DNA of 64,000 nucleotides from NCBI GenBank assembly GCA_947460595.1, contig CANHGS010000014.1:1-64000 (forward strand). Direction: 5' to 3'. This DNA is from Bacteroidota bacterium (GTDB lineage: Bacteria > Bacteroidota > Bacteroidia > Chitinophagales > Chitinophagaceae). Position numbers and translations under genes: made by a program. Shown here piece after piece: positions 38,020 to 48,118 of this stretch. How positions within the stretch are numbered: position 1 is the stretch's first letter; each line of letters opens with the position of its first letter. The notes below the pieces were generated by a model. That model was given only the letters and a program-made list of their open reading frames with translations. It was not told where the DNA came from and did not search any database.

Positions 38020-38134
38020 AGTTTTTACGCAATATTTACAAAGTTGACAGTTTTATTTACAATACAAATTCCCTTTGATGAAAGGTACCGAACTACTTTA
38101 GCCAAGTCAATTTTAAAAGGATAAAAATCTAACT

Positions 38135-39703
38135 ATGAATTACAAAAACCTACTTGCGCTAATCTTAATCCCCGTTTTGTATGTTTCCTGTAAAGAAAAG
38201 CAAAGCACTGTTACCCTGACTCTGGAAATCATCCAACCCGCTGTCAAAAACCTAGTCAGTGCCTACGGCCCAACCAGAATGGTACGCAGCGTAAAACAAG
38301 CAAAGAACGGAGACATTTTAATAGCTTCTTACACTGGCCTATGGCGATATGATGGAAAAATGTTCACCAATATCACCACCACCATTGCTGTTCCCAGCAT
38401 TTGGGATGTATTGGAAGACAAGAAGGGAAATCTTTGGATAGGCACCAAGGATTCAGGTCTCTATTATTATGATGGAAAATCCTTTCTGCATTATACCACC
38501 CGTCAGGGACTTCCCTCTAATATGGCGCTGCATTTATATGAAGACAGGGCTGGTAATATTTGGACAAATGCCGGAGGCGCCACCCGTTTTGACGGAAAAT
38601 CCTTTAAAACCTATACCACCAAAGACGGGCTTCCCGATAATGCTGTAAATACATTCATGGAAGATAAAGACGGTAAAATATGGATAGGCACTAGGGGAGA
38701 TGCTTGTTATTTTGATGGCAAAACCTTTATTATTTTAAAAAACAACGAAGGCAAACCATTTCACAATGTCTGGTCAATAGTAGAAGATCAAAAAGGTACT
38801 ATTTGGTTTGGTGCAGAAATCATCAAAGAAATTAAAAACAGTACCTATTATATGGATGGAGCTCCCGGCCTATGGCGATATGATGGGACTAACTATGCCA
38901 AAGTATCGGAAATGAGCGCATCTGCAATTATGCAAGACAAGCAAGGAAATATCTGGACTACCGGTGCTGAAAAAAATATTGGAATGAGCGCTTGGAAACT
39001 GTTGCGTTATGATCAAAGCACATTAAACAATGAAAAGCCTGCTGTAACTGAAATGGCATCCATAGATAAAATGCTTTGCAGAATTATTGAAGCTACAGAT
39101 GGCAGCATTTGGTTTGGATCCATCAACGGAGTTTACCGGTTTGATGGAAAAGACCTCACAAACTTTCAAGGAAAACAAGAACAGGTTTACAATATTGATC
39201 AAAAGGAAAGCCGAATTACCTGGAAGGGCTCTATGAAAATTTCTGCAGCAGAAAAGCATGTAGGTTATGTATCTATCTCAAAAGGAGAGCTTTGGGTAGA
39301 AAATAATCGCTTAGTTGGTGGAGCCGCTACCATAGACATGAACGCTATGGAATTTGCAGATAAGAATGATAAAAATAACCCCATTCAACACTTACAATCG
39401 GCTGACTATTTTGATGTAAAAAGATTCCCATTTGCTACTATTGAAATTTCACAAGTAGATTCCTTAACTGATAAAACAGTTCAAATTACCGGTTACTTAA
39501 CCATTAAAACAGTTTCACGATTGGTGAGTTTTCCAGCAACCATTGAAGTTAAAAGTGGAATATTGAACGCCAATGCTAAACTCACTATTGATAGAACCAA
39601 TTGGGGGATCAATTTTCAATCTGGAAAGTTTTATAAAAAAATGGCGGATCAAATTGTTTCTGATGAGATTGATTTTGAAATTAAAATAGTGGCAAAGAAA
39701 TAA
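38135..39703 (+). CDS. Lipoprotein: two-component-regulator propeller repeats fused to C-terminal YceI-like domain
   Basis: LYVSCKEK lipobox; repeated EDKKGNLWIGTKDSGLYYYDGKSF units; C-terminal SRITWKGSMKISAAEKHVGYVSISKGELWVEN...LTIDRTNWGINFQSGKFYKKMADQIVSDEIDFEIKIVAK. Confidence 0.82.
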   Translation: MNYKNLLALILIPVLYVSCKEKQSTVTLTLEIIQPAVKNLVSAYGPTRMVRSVKQAKNGDILIASYTGLWRYDGKMFTNITTTIAVPSIWDVLEDKKGNLWIGTKDSGLYYYDGKSFLHYTTRQGLPSNMALHLYEDRAGNIWTNAGGATRFDGKSFKTYTTKDGLPDNAVNTFMEDKDGKIWIGTRGDACYFDGKTFIILKNNEGKPFHNVWSIVEDQKGTIWFGAEIIKEIKNSTYYMDGAPGLWRYDGTNYAKVSEMSASAIMQDKQGNIWTTGAEKNIGMSAWKLLRYDQSTLNNEKPAVTEMASIDKMLCRIIEATDGSIWFGSINGVYRFDGKDLTNFQGKQEQVYNIDQKESRITWKGSMKISAAEKHVGYVSISKGELWVENNRLVGGAATIDMNAMEFADKNDKNNPIQHLQSADYFDVKRFPFATIEISQVDSLTDKTVQITGYLTIKTVSRLVSFPATIEVKSGILNANAKLTIDRTNWGINFQSGKFYKKMADQIVSDEIDFEIKIVAKK

Positions 39704-39759
39704 GCTGGAGAAACTGATTTTGAGTAAATTGAATTTTCAATGAAATTCAAATCACCCAC

Positions 39760-41253
39760 ATGAAGTCTCTAAAATCATCACTGTCATTCACTTTAGTTTG
39801 TTTAGTTCTATTGATGTTCAATGATTCAATAGCCCAATCTTCCAAATCCAATGGTGCTCAAACCTTTGAAAAATACATAGATGCTAATCAAGACGCCCAT
39901 TTAAAAGAATTTTTAGAACTGATTTCCATACCCAGTATTTCATCCATTCCTGCCAATAAACCAGATGTTCAAAGAGCAGCGGTTTGGATAGTGAACAAAC
40001 TAAAATCCATTGGAATTAGTAATGCCCAAGTAATACCAACGGCTGGTCAACCAGCTGTATTTGGTTCCTGGGAAAATGCACCAGGTAAACCCACTGTGCT
40101 CATTTATGCGCATTACGATGTACAACCCGTTAAAGAATCAGAATGGCTTATCCCTCCATTTGCCCCACAAATAAAAGACGGCAAAATATTTGGACGTGGC
40201 GCCAGTGATGATAAATCCGGTGTAATGATGAGCATTTGGGCAGTAGAAGCCATGCTCAAAACAAATGGCAAATTACCCGTGAATGTCAAGTTTATTTTTG
40301 AAGGTGAAGAAGAAGCTGGTAGTCCCAATTTCAAAAATATGGCCATAGCCAACAAGGCATTATTGAAAGCCGATTTTGGGCTAAATGCCGATGGAGGACA
40401 GTACGATGAAAATACCCCTGAAATCTTGATGAGTTTAAGAGGAACAGCTGCCATGGAATTTTCTATTAAGACCGCGGATATAGACGCGCATTCTGGACAA
40501 TTTGGTGGTAAGACCCTTAACTCAGCTTTAATTTTGTCTCAAATAATATCCTCTTTTTATACCAAGGAAGGTAATGTAGCAGTAGCCGGATTTTATGATA
40601 AAGTAATACCACCAACGGCAAAGGAAAAAGCCATGATGCAAAAAGTACCTTATAACAAAGAAGAAGATAGAAAGATCTTGGGTTCTACTGCAGAAACAGG
40701 AGACACTACCTATTCTGCTTTAGAGCGTATTTGGTATAGGCCCACCTTAGAAATCATTGGCATGCAAAGTGGTTATACTGCAGCTGAAGGACATTCCAAC
40801 ATCATTCCAGGTAACGCCATGGCTAGGATTACTTGTAGACTGGTGAATAATCAAGATCCTTCAGAGATTCAAGATTTGATTGTAAAACATGTCAATAGTC
40901 ACTTGCCCACTGGTGCAACGGCTAGTTTCAAATTTACCAGGGGCAAAGGTGGCGCAAGTCCCATGAAATTTCCCTCTGATACCAAAGAATACAAGTATGT
41001 AACTGATGTTTTAGAGAAAGTATATGGCAAACAACCTATTCAGGTGGGAACAGGTGGTAGCATTGGCTCCTTGATTTCTGTCAAAGACATTTTGGGTATT
41101 TATATGTATTCTATGGGTTTGGAACAAAAAGATGAAAAATGGCATGCATCAAATGAGTTCTTTAAAATTGCCAGCGTGCGGAAAGGGCAAATACTGTATT
41201 GTAATTATTTTGAGCACTTGGCTCTAGAGGAAGCTAAATTGAAAAAGCAGTAA
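39760..41253 (+). CDS. M20-family dipeptidase (secreted)
   Basis: Signal peptide; VLIYAHYDVQPVKESEW, GRGASDDKSGVMMS, FEGEEEAGSPNF. Confidence 0.93.
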   Translation: MKSLKSSLSFTLVCLVLLMFNDSIAQSSKSNGAQTFEKYIDANQDAHLKEFLELISIPSISSIPANKPDVQRAAVWIVNKLKSIGISNAQVIPTAGQPAVFGSWENAPGKPTVLIYAHYDVQPVKESEWLIPPFAPQIKDGKIFGRGASDDKSGVMMSIWAVEAMLKTNGKLPVNVKFIFEGEEEAGSPNFKNMAIANKALLKADFGLNADGGQYDENTPEILMSLRGTAAMEFSIKTADIDAHSGQFGGKTLNSALILSQIISSFYTKEGNVAVAGFYDKVIPPTAKEKAMMQKVPYNKEEDRKILGSTAETGDTTYSALERIWYRPTLEIIGMQSGYTAAEGHSNIIPGNAMARITCRLVNNQDPSEIQDLIVKHVNSHLPTGATASFKFTRGKGGASPMKFPSDTKEYKYVTDVLEKVYGKQPIQVGTGGSIGSLISVKDILGIYMYSMGLEQKDEKWHASNEFFKIASVRKGQILYCNYFEHLALEEAKLKKQ

Positions 41254-41303
41254 TTACACAATCCCATTCAAAACCTATATCAACTTTTAATCATCAATTT
41301 TTT

Positions 41304-41498
41304 ATGAATAGTTTTTATCTAGTACTTATCATCATTAGTTCTATAACACTTAAAAAAAGGATAAAAGCATTGAATCTATCTATTAAATCAGGTAACAAAG
41401 AAATGATTAAAATGGAATGGCTCTTTTTAGGATTAACTGTAACCTTAATTTTAGGTTTAATTTTTATAAAGAATTACAGCTTTTTTAAAAGTATCTAG
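41304..41498 (+). CDS. Small two-TM hypothetical protein
   Basis: 64-aa ORF with hydrophobic N- and C-terminal segments. Confidence 0.4.
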   Translation: MNSFYLVLIIISSITLKKRIKALNLSIKSGNKEMIKMEWLFLGLTVTLILGLIFIKNYSFFKSI

Positions 41499-41594
41499 TA
41501 ATATAATCCCATGCTCCTCAAACAATATCGTCAACCTGAATAGATTTCCCCAATCCCCCCATCTAACGTAAATTCATGCTCCATTCAACCAAGC

Positions 41595-44500
41595 ATGAAA
41601 AAAACAGCCAAAACAAGCTCACAGCTTCTATTAGCCGCCGCACTGTTGACCCTATCGGCGCAGGCCCAACATCAAAACCGTGATTATCCCATACAGCCCG
41701 TGACTTTTAACCATGTTCATGTAAATGATCAATTCTGGGCGCCACGCATAGATATTAATGCAGACATTACCATTCCTTATGTATTGCAGAAATGCCGCGA
41801 ACAGGGACGCATTGACAATTTCTTAAAAGCTGCCGGCAAAAAGGATCCAACCAATATTACTGAATACCCTTTTGACGATACTGATATCTATAAGCTTATT
41901 GAAGGTGCTTCCTATTCCTTACAAGTAAAACCTAATCCTTCACTGGAGCGCAGCATTGATACCCTCATAGGCATCATTGCCGACGCCCAAGAACCAGATG
42001 GGTATCTATATACGTTTAGAACCATGAAACCCCAGAAGCTACATCCTTGGGTAGGAGCTAAGCGTTGGGAAAAAGATCCTGACCTAAGCCACGAATTATA
42101 CAATAGCGGACATTTATACGAAGCCGCAACGGCACACTATATTTCTACTGGTAAGAAATCCTTATTGAATATTGCCATCAAGAATGCGGATTTGCTTGTC
42201 AAAGATTTTGGCCCAGGCAAAGCCGATTATTTTCCTGGTCACCAAGTAGTAGAAATGGGGCTGGCGCGATTGTATAGAGTAACAGGCAAACAAGCCTACC
42301 TAGATTTAGCCAAATTCTTTTTAGATACTAGGGGCAAGGGTGCAGGGAAATATTCAGAATACAACCAATCACAAAAGCCCGTAACTCAGCAACACGAAGC
42401 CGTTGGACACGCAGTACGTGCAGCCTATATGTATACAGGCATGGCCGATGTGGCAGCCTTAACAGGCGATGCTTCTTATATAAAAGCCATTGACGATATC
42501 TGGACAGATGTAGTGAGTAAGAAAATGTACCTAACTGGAGGTATTGGCGCTACCGGTGCTGGTGAAGCATTTGGCGCGGCTTATCACTTACCCAATATGA
42601 GTGCTTATGCAGAAACCTGTGCATCCATTGCCAACGTGTACTGGAATAACCGTATGTTTTTATTGCATGGCGATGCTAGTTATATAGACGTGATGGAGCG
42701 GGTCATGTACAATGGATTATTATCTGGTGTTTCTCAAAACGGCACCAAATTTTTTTATCCCAATCCGCTAGCTTCCATGGGGCAGCACCAACGCAGTGCT
42801 TGGTTTGGCTGTGCTTGTTGCATTTCTAATATGACCAGGTTTATGCCATCGATTCCAGGTTATGTATATGCCCAAAATGCCAATAACCTCTATGTCAATC
42901 TCTTTATGTCTAACCAGTCAGACATCAAACTGCCTGCAGGTAAACTGAGTATTGCCCAAGAAACGGCTTATCCTTGGAAGGGTAAAGTGACCTTAAAAAT
43001 TGATCCTGCAAAATCAATGGATTTTGTATTGCGTGTGCGTATTCCGGGTTGGGCCAGACAGGAAGCAGTGCCCAGTAATTTGTATCGCTTTGCGGATACC
43101 AAATTGGTAACTATTCCCATTAGCATCAATGGCAAAACCCAAGAATACATTGTTGAAAAAGGCTACGCTGTTTTTAGCCGCACTTGGAAAAAAGGTGATC
43201 TAGTAGAAATAGATCTTCCCATGGAAGTAGAAAAAGTATTGGCCAATGAAAATGTAAAAGAAGATAAGGGCAGATTTGCTTTTCAAAAAGGGCCACTGGT
43301 CTATTGCTTAGAAGGACCAGATAACCAAGGTGGTACGGTGCAGAATATTGTGATGAGTAAAGACGCTTCCATCTCTGAAAACTATGAGCAACAATTACTC
43401 AATGGTGTCTTGGTATTAAGTGGGCAAGGGGTTGCTACCAAAAGACAGGTAGCTAGTACAGAATTGCAAACAACACCTCTACAAGCCAAAGCCATTCCTT
43501 ACTATGCATGGAATAATAGGGAAGCTTCTGAAATGCAGGTCTGGATTCCTTTTGAAACATCCGCTGCAAGACCTAGCCCAGCTGCTACCATTGCTTCTAA
43601 AAGTGTAGTTTCCGCTTCTATTAACAACAAAAGAATGTTGTCTGCTTTGAATGACCAATTTGAACCGGCTTCTTCTGAAGATAAATCTGGTTTGTATATG
43701 CATTGGTGGCCCAAGAAAGACACCAAGGAATGGATTCAATATGATTTTGACAAAGCTTATACCGTGTCTGAATCCAAAGTCTATTGGTATGACGATGCGC
43801 CTTTTGGTGGTTGCAGAATTCCAGCAAACTACACCATCTTATATAAGCAGGGGGATGCTTGGGTTCCTGTTAAAAATTTGACACCCTATACACCAGTAAA
43901 AGATACATACGATGTGCTGAAATTTGAACCTGTTAGTACCACAGCTATTCGTATGGAAATTCAACTACCCAAAGATCATGCAACAGGTGTACACGAGTGG
44001 ATTATTCAAAATCCGCGACCTGAAAGAAAGCAGGAAGAATTACCAAAGTTTGCAGAGAACTATCCCCAATTATACAATGCCTTTTTAACCAGTGTGGCTG
44101 ATGTTAAACTGAGTACAAATCTTGGTGTTTTACCAACCCTTCCTAGTTATTTGAATGGAACTTATTCGGGGATTCAACAAGGCCCTCCAGTAAGGGTTAT
44201 TTGGCCTGCACCTAGTGATAATTCATCTGTACTTAAACCCGGAACTTATTCCATTGAAGGTCGCGTTCCCGGTACCACATTAAAACCAAAAGCCATTGTT
44301 ACGGTTAAAGCAAGTTTTGATCAGATAGCATCGCCGAAGGCAAAATTGGTAACTTTTAATTTGAACCAGGTTTCTTTAAATACCAATACACTTGGTCAAC
44401 AAACAAAATTTACGGAGAACAGGGATAAGTTTGTTCAAACCTTAGCCAAGACTGACCCCAATGCTTTTTTATACATGTTTCGTCATGCTTTTGGCCAGCC

Positions 44501-46301
44501 ACAACCTTCTGGTACCAAGGCTTTAGGCGTTTGGGATAGCAAGGATACCAAATTAAGAGGTCATGCAACGGGTCATTATCTATCTGCATTAGCTCAAGCT
44601 TATGCTGGCACAGGATATGACAAAAACCTTCAGCAGATATTTGCTCAAAAAATGGATTACATGGTTAATGCCTTGTATGATTTGGCGCAATTATCAGGCA
44701 AATCAAAAGAAGCAGACGGCCCCTTTGTAGCCGATGCTAGATGGGTACCCATGGGTCCTGGTAAGAAAAGCTATGACTCTGATATTAGCGATACAGGTAT
44801 TAGAAACGATTATTGGAATTGGGGCAAGGGCTTTATCAGCGCCTATCCGCCAGACCAATTTATTATGTTAGAAGCGGGTGCTAAATATGGTACCCAACCC
44901 ACTCAAATCTGGGCGCCTTATTATACCCTACACAAAATCTTGGCTGGCTTAATTGACATCTATGAAGTGAGAGGCAACAAAAAAGCTTTGGATATTGCCA
45001 CAGGGATGAGCAATTGGGTCTATGCCCGTTTGAGTCAAGTGCCCACCAATACTAGGATCAGCATGTGGAATACTTATATAGCCGGAGAATTTGGAGGCAT
45101 GAATGAAGTAATGGCGCATTTATACCGCATTACCAAAGAGCCTAATTATCTAAAAACCGCACAATTGTTTGACAATATTAAAGTATTCTTTGGCGATACC
45201 ACACATAACAGTGGGCTAGCCAAAAATGTTGACTTGTTTAGGGGTTTACACGCCAACCAACATATTCCTCAAATGGTGGGTAGTATGGAAACCTATCGCG
45301 TTTCTATTAATCCTGAATATTACCAAGTGGCTAATAATTTTTGGCACAAAGCTGTTTACGATTATTCCTATAGCATTGGGGGAGTAGCTGGTGCTAGTAA
45401 TCCCAATAACCCAGAATGTTTTACCAGTGAGCCTGGTACCCTCTATGCAAATGGTCTTTCTGCGGGTGGACAAAATGAAACATGCGCCACTTATAATATG
45501 CTCAAATTAACAAGTGATATATTTCAGTATGACCAGCGAGGTGAACTGATGGATTATTATGAACGCGCTTTATACAATGATATCCTGGCTTCTGTTGCAG
45601 AACATAGTCCTGCTAACACATACCATATTCCGCTCAGACCTGGATCTGAAAAAGATTTTGGCAACCCCAATATGGATGGTTTTACCTGCTGCAATGGAAC
45701 TGCCATGGAGAGCAATACCAAGTTTCAAAATAGCATTTATTTTAAATCTATTGATGGCAAAGCCTTGTACGTGAATCTCTTTATTCCATCTACTTTAAAT
45801 TGGAGTAATAAGAAGGTAACCGTTGAACAGAAAACTAATTTTCCAATAGAAGACAATACCCAACTCTTGATTAAGGGTAGTGGTAGTTTTAATCTATTGG
45901 TTCGCGTACCGGGATGGGCTACCAAGGGATTCATGATAACCATTAATGGCATAGCTCAGGCATTAGAAGCAATTCCTGGAACCTATCTGACAATTGGTCG
46001 TAAATGGAAAGACGGTGACATCATTGAACTAAAAATGCCATTTCAATTTCATTTAGAACCTTTGATGGATCAGCAAAATATTGCCAGTCTATTTTATGGC
46101 CCCATTTTGTTGGCAGCTCAAGAAACAGAGGCTAGAAAGGATTTTCGCAAAATTACGCTCAACGCCAATGACTTGGGTAAGACCATTAAAGGAGATGCCC
46201 AACAATTGCAGTTTAGTATTGACAACGTTCCATTCAAACCTTTTTACGATACTTTTGGGAGGCATTCGGTGTATCTAGACGTTGCCTTAACAAAGGAATA
46301 A
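41595..46301 (+). CDS. Secreted multimodular glycoside hydrolase with two GH127-type (DUF1680/beta-L-arabinofuranosidase-like) modules
   Basis: Module 1 PVTFNHVHVNDQFWAPRIDIN...AETCASIANVYW...WFGCACCISNMTRF; module 2 TFNLNQVSLNTNTLGQQ...NETCATYNMLKLT...GFTCCNGTAMES; intervening discoidin-like and Ig-like segments. Confidence 0.88.
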   Translation: MKKTAKTSSQLLLAAALLTLSAQAQHQNRDYPIQPVTFNHVHVNDQFWAPRIDINADITIPYVLQKCREQGRIDNFLKAAGKKDPTNITEYPFDDTDIYKLIEGASYSLQVKPNPSLERSIDTLIGIIADAQEPDGYLYTFRTMKPQKLHPWVGAKRWEKDPDLSHELYNSGHLYEAATAHYISTGKKSLLNIAIKNADLLVKDFGPGKADYFPGHQVVEMGLARLYRVTGKQAYLDLAKFFLDTRGKGAGKYSEYNQSQKPVTQQHEAVGHAVRAAYMYTGMADVAALTGDASYIKAIDDIWTDVVSKKMYLTGGIGATGAGEAFGAAYHLPNMSAYAETCASIANVYWNNRMFLLHGDASYIDVMERVMYNGLLSGVSQNGTKFFYPNPLASMGQHQRSAWFGCACCISNMTRFMPSIPGYVYAQNANNLYVNLFMSNQSDIKLPAGKLSIAQETAYPWKGKVTLKIDPAKSMDFVLRVRIPGWARQEAVPSNLYRFADTKLVTIPISINGKTQEYIVEKGYAVFSRTWKKGDLVEIDLPMEVEKVLANENVKEDKGRFAFQKGPLVYCLEGPDNQGGTVQNIVMSKDASISENYEQQLLNGVLVLSGQGVATKRQVASTELQTTPLQAKAIPYYAWNNREASEMQVWIPFETSAARPSPAATIASKSVVSASINNKRMLSALNDQFEPASSEDKSGLYMHWWPKKDTKEWIQYDFDKAYTVSESKVYWYDDAPFGGCRIPANYTILYKQGDAWVPVKNLTPYTPVKDTYDVLKFEPVSTTAIRMEIQLPKDHATGVHEWIIQNPRPERKQEELPKFAENYPQLYNAFLTSVADVKLSTNLGVLPTLPSYLNGTYSGIQQGPPVRVIWPAPSDNSSVLKPGTYSIEGRVPGTTLKPKAIVTVKASFDQIASPKAKLVTFNLNQVSLNTNTLGQQTKFTENRDKFVQTLAKTDPNAFLYMFRHAFGQPQPSGTKALGVWDSKDTKLRGHATGHYLSALAQAYAGTGYDKNLQQIFAQKMDYMVNALYDLAQLSGKSKEADGPFVADARWVPMGPGKKSYDSDISDTGIRNDYWNWGKGFISAYPPDQFIMLEAGAKYGTQPTQIWAPYYTLHKILAGLIDIYEVRGNKKALDIATGMSNWVYARLSQVPTNTRISMWNTYIAGEFGGMNEVMAHLYRITKEPNYLKTAQLFDNIKVFFGDTTHNSGLAKNVDLFRGLHANQHIPQMVGSMETYRVSINPEYYQVANNFWHKAVYDYSYSIGGVAGASNPNNPECFTSEPGTLYANGLSAGGQNETCATYNMLKLTSDIFQYDQRGELMDYYERALYNDILASVAEHSPANTYHIPLRPGSEKDFGNPNMDGFTCCNGTAMESNTKFQNSIYFKSIDGKALYVNLFIPSTLNWSNKKVTVEQKTNFPIEDNTQLLIKGSGSFNLLVRVPGWATKGFMITINGIAQALEAIPGTYLTIGRKWKDGDIIELKMPFQFHLEPLMDQQNIASLFYGPILLAAQETEARKDFRKITLNANDLGKTIKGDAQQLQFSIDNVPFKPFYDTFGRHSVYLDVALTKE

Positions 46302-46388
46302 AATGACTATCAAACTTCAGGGTATGGCATTCATTGGCCTTTAATAGATGAAGATTTAGTAGCAGATGCTAATTTAAAATCAATTTAA
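46302..46388 (+). pseudogene. C-terminal remnant resembling a DUF2442 protein
   Basis: Codons after the GH127 stop read NDYQTSGYGIHWPLIDEDLVADANLKSI* in frame, with no start or N-terminal portion. Confidence 0.55.
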
Positions 46389-48085
46389 ATGTCACCTCTT
46401 TTCAAAGCCTTTACCGCATAATCACAGGCCCTTGCGGTAAGCGCCATAAAAGTAATGGATGGATTCACGCAGGAGATGGAACTCATGCAAGACCCATCAG
46501 TAATAAAGACATTTTTTACCGCGTGCATTTGGTTAAAACTGTTGAGCACGGAGGTCTTAGGGTCCTTACCCATTCGGGCCGTACCCATCTCGTGATTGGC
46601 ATTACCTGGTGCAGCAATAGCACTATTGTCTTTTACATTTTTATATCCAACGGTAGAAAGAATTTCTACTCCGGTTTCACGCATATTTTTATGCATGGCC
46701 AGTTCATTTTCTTTAAAACTGCAGTCAATGCTTAATTGCGGACGGCCATAGATATCTTGCTTAGAAGTATGGAGCGTAATACGATTATCAGCATAGGGCA
46801 AACACTCGCCATAGGCATATAAGTTCATATGCCATTTACCCGCTTCCGTCATGGATTCCTTTAATTGCACACCAATCCCATTGCTGCCATTGCCTCTGCC
46901 TCGGTTAGCATTGCCAGCCAAATGAAATCCTCTAAGAAAATCCTTTTCTTGACTAAACAAATTCTTAAACCTGGGAATATAAATATTGGTAGGTCTTCTT
47001 CCAGAATAATAACTGTCTTCAAAACCCTCTACATCTGCATTTATAGAAACGCCCTTGTGGTGATCCATTAAATTTCTACCCACTTGATCACTATCATTTC
47101 CCAATCCATTCGGGAATCTATGAGAAGTTGAATTCAACAAGATAAAAGTAGTGGCAACCGTTGCTGCATTCAGAAATAGGATCTTGGCGTGAAAGACTTC
47201 TGTTTGCTTGGTCTGTGTATCAAGAATCTCTACTCCGGTAGCCCTTTGTAATTGCTCATCATAAATAACGCGGTTAACCAAAGAATAAGGTCTTAACGTT
47301 AAATTACCCGTTTCAAAAGCTGCTGGCAGGGTAGAGGAATTGGTACTAAAATAAGCACCAAATGGACAACCACGATGGCAGAGATTTCTAGCCTGACAAA
47401 CCCCACGTCCTTTTACCGGTGCCGTTAAATTAGCAGACCTACCCATAATCACATGTCTATCTGAAAATTTGGAAGTCACTCTTTTTTGAAAATCCTTCTC
47501 CACCATATTCATCTCAAATGCGGGCTGGGTTTCACTATCGTTAAAATAGGAGAGTTTGTCTTTATTACCATTAACGCCTACAAATCGTTCTACATAACTA
47601 TACCAAGTTTCCAAATCCTTGTATCTAATGGGCCAATCAACCCCATAACCATCTTTGGCATTGGCTTCAAAATCAGTTTCTGTCCAACGGTAAGAAGCCC
47701 TAGCCCACAAAAGGGAGCGGCCACCTACTACGTTTGGTCTAATCCAATCAAAGCGTTTAATCTCTTCGTAAGGATTTTCCTTATCCTTGATATAAAAATG
47801 CTTGGTATCTTCTTTAAATGAATAGTGTCTACTCTGCACATATTGATCCCAAGCTTCTTGCTTGGTAACTGCTCCTCTATGTGGAAACTCCCAAGGATCC
47901 ATGCTAGTAGTAGGGTAATTGGGATGCACCATGGGGCCACCTCTTTCTAATAACAATACCTTCAAACCCTTTTCACTGAGTTCTTTGGCAGCCCAGCCGC
48001 CACTGATGCCGGATCCAACCACAATGGCATCAAAGGTGTTTTTTTCTTTTGCAGATGTATTTAAGTAACTAGAATCGCCGGGCAT
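46385..48085 (-). CDS. GMC-family FAD oxidoreductase
   Basis: DAIVVGSGISGGWAAKELSEKGLKVLLLERG; GGRSLLWARASYRW; C-terminal NHEMGTARMGKDPKTSVLNSFNQMHAVKNVFITDGSCMSS. Confidence 0.93.
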   Translation of the reverse strand: MPGDSSYLNTSAKEKNTFDAIVVGSGISGGWAAKELSEKGLKVLLLERGGPMVHPNYPTTSMDPWEFPHRGAVTKQEAWDQYVQSRHYSFKEDTKHFYIKDKENPYEEIKRFDWIRPNVVGGRSLLWARASYRWTETDFEANAKDGYGVDWPIRYKDLETWYSYVERFVGVNGNKDKLSYFNDSETQPAFEMNMVEKDFQKRVTSKFSDRHVIMGRSANLTAPVKGRGVCQARNLCHRGCPFGAYFSTNSSTLPAAFETGNLTLRPYSLVNRVIYDEQLQRATGVEILDTQTKQTEVFHAKILFLNAATVATTFILLNSTSHRFPNGLGNDSDQVGRNLMDHHKGVSINADVEGFEDSYYSGRRPTNIYIPRFKNLFSQEKDFLRGFHLAGNANRGRGNGSNGIGVQLKESMTEAGKWHMNLYAYGECLPYADNRITLHTSKQDIYGRPQLSIDCSFKENELAMHKNMRETGVEILSTVGYKNVKDNSAIAAPGNANHEMGTARMGKDPKTSVLNSFNQMHAVKNVFITDGSCMSSISCVNPSITFMALTARACDYAVKALKRGDI

Positions 48086-48118
48086 AGTGGGAATATTTCT
48101 ACCGCATAAATATAAGCC

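Noticed and set aside
43479-43827. Antisense ORFs inside the GH127 gene
   Set aside because: Shadow ORFs with no recognisable domain inside a strongly supported CDS
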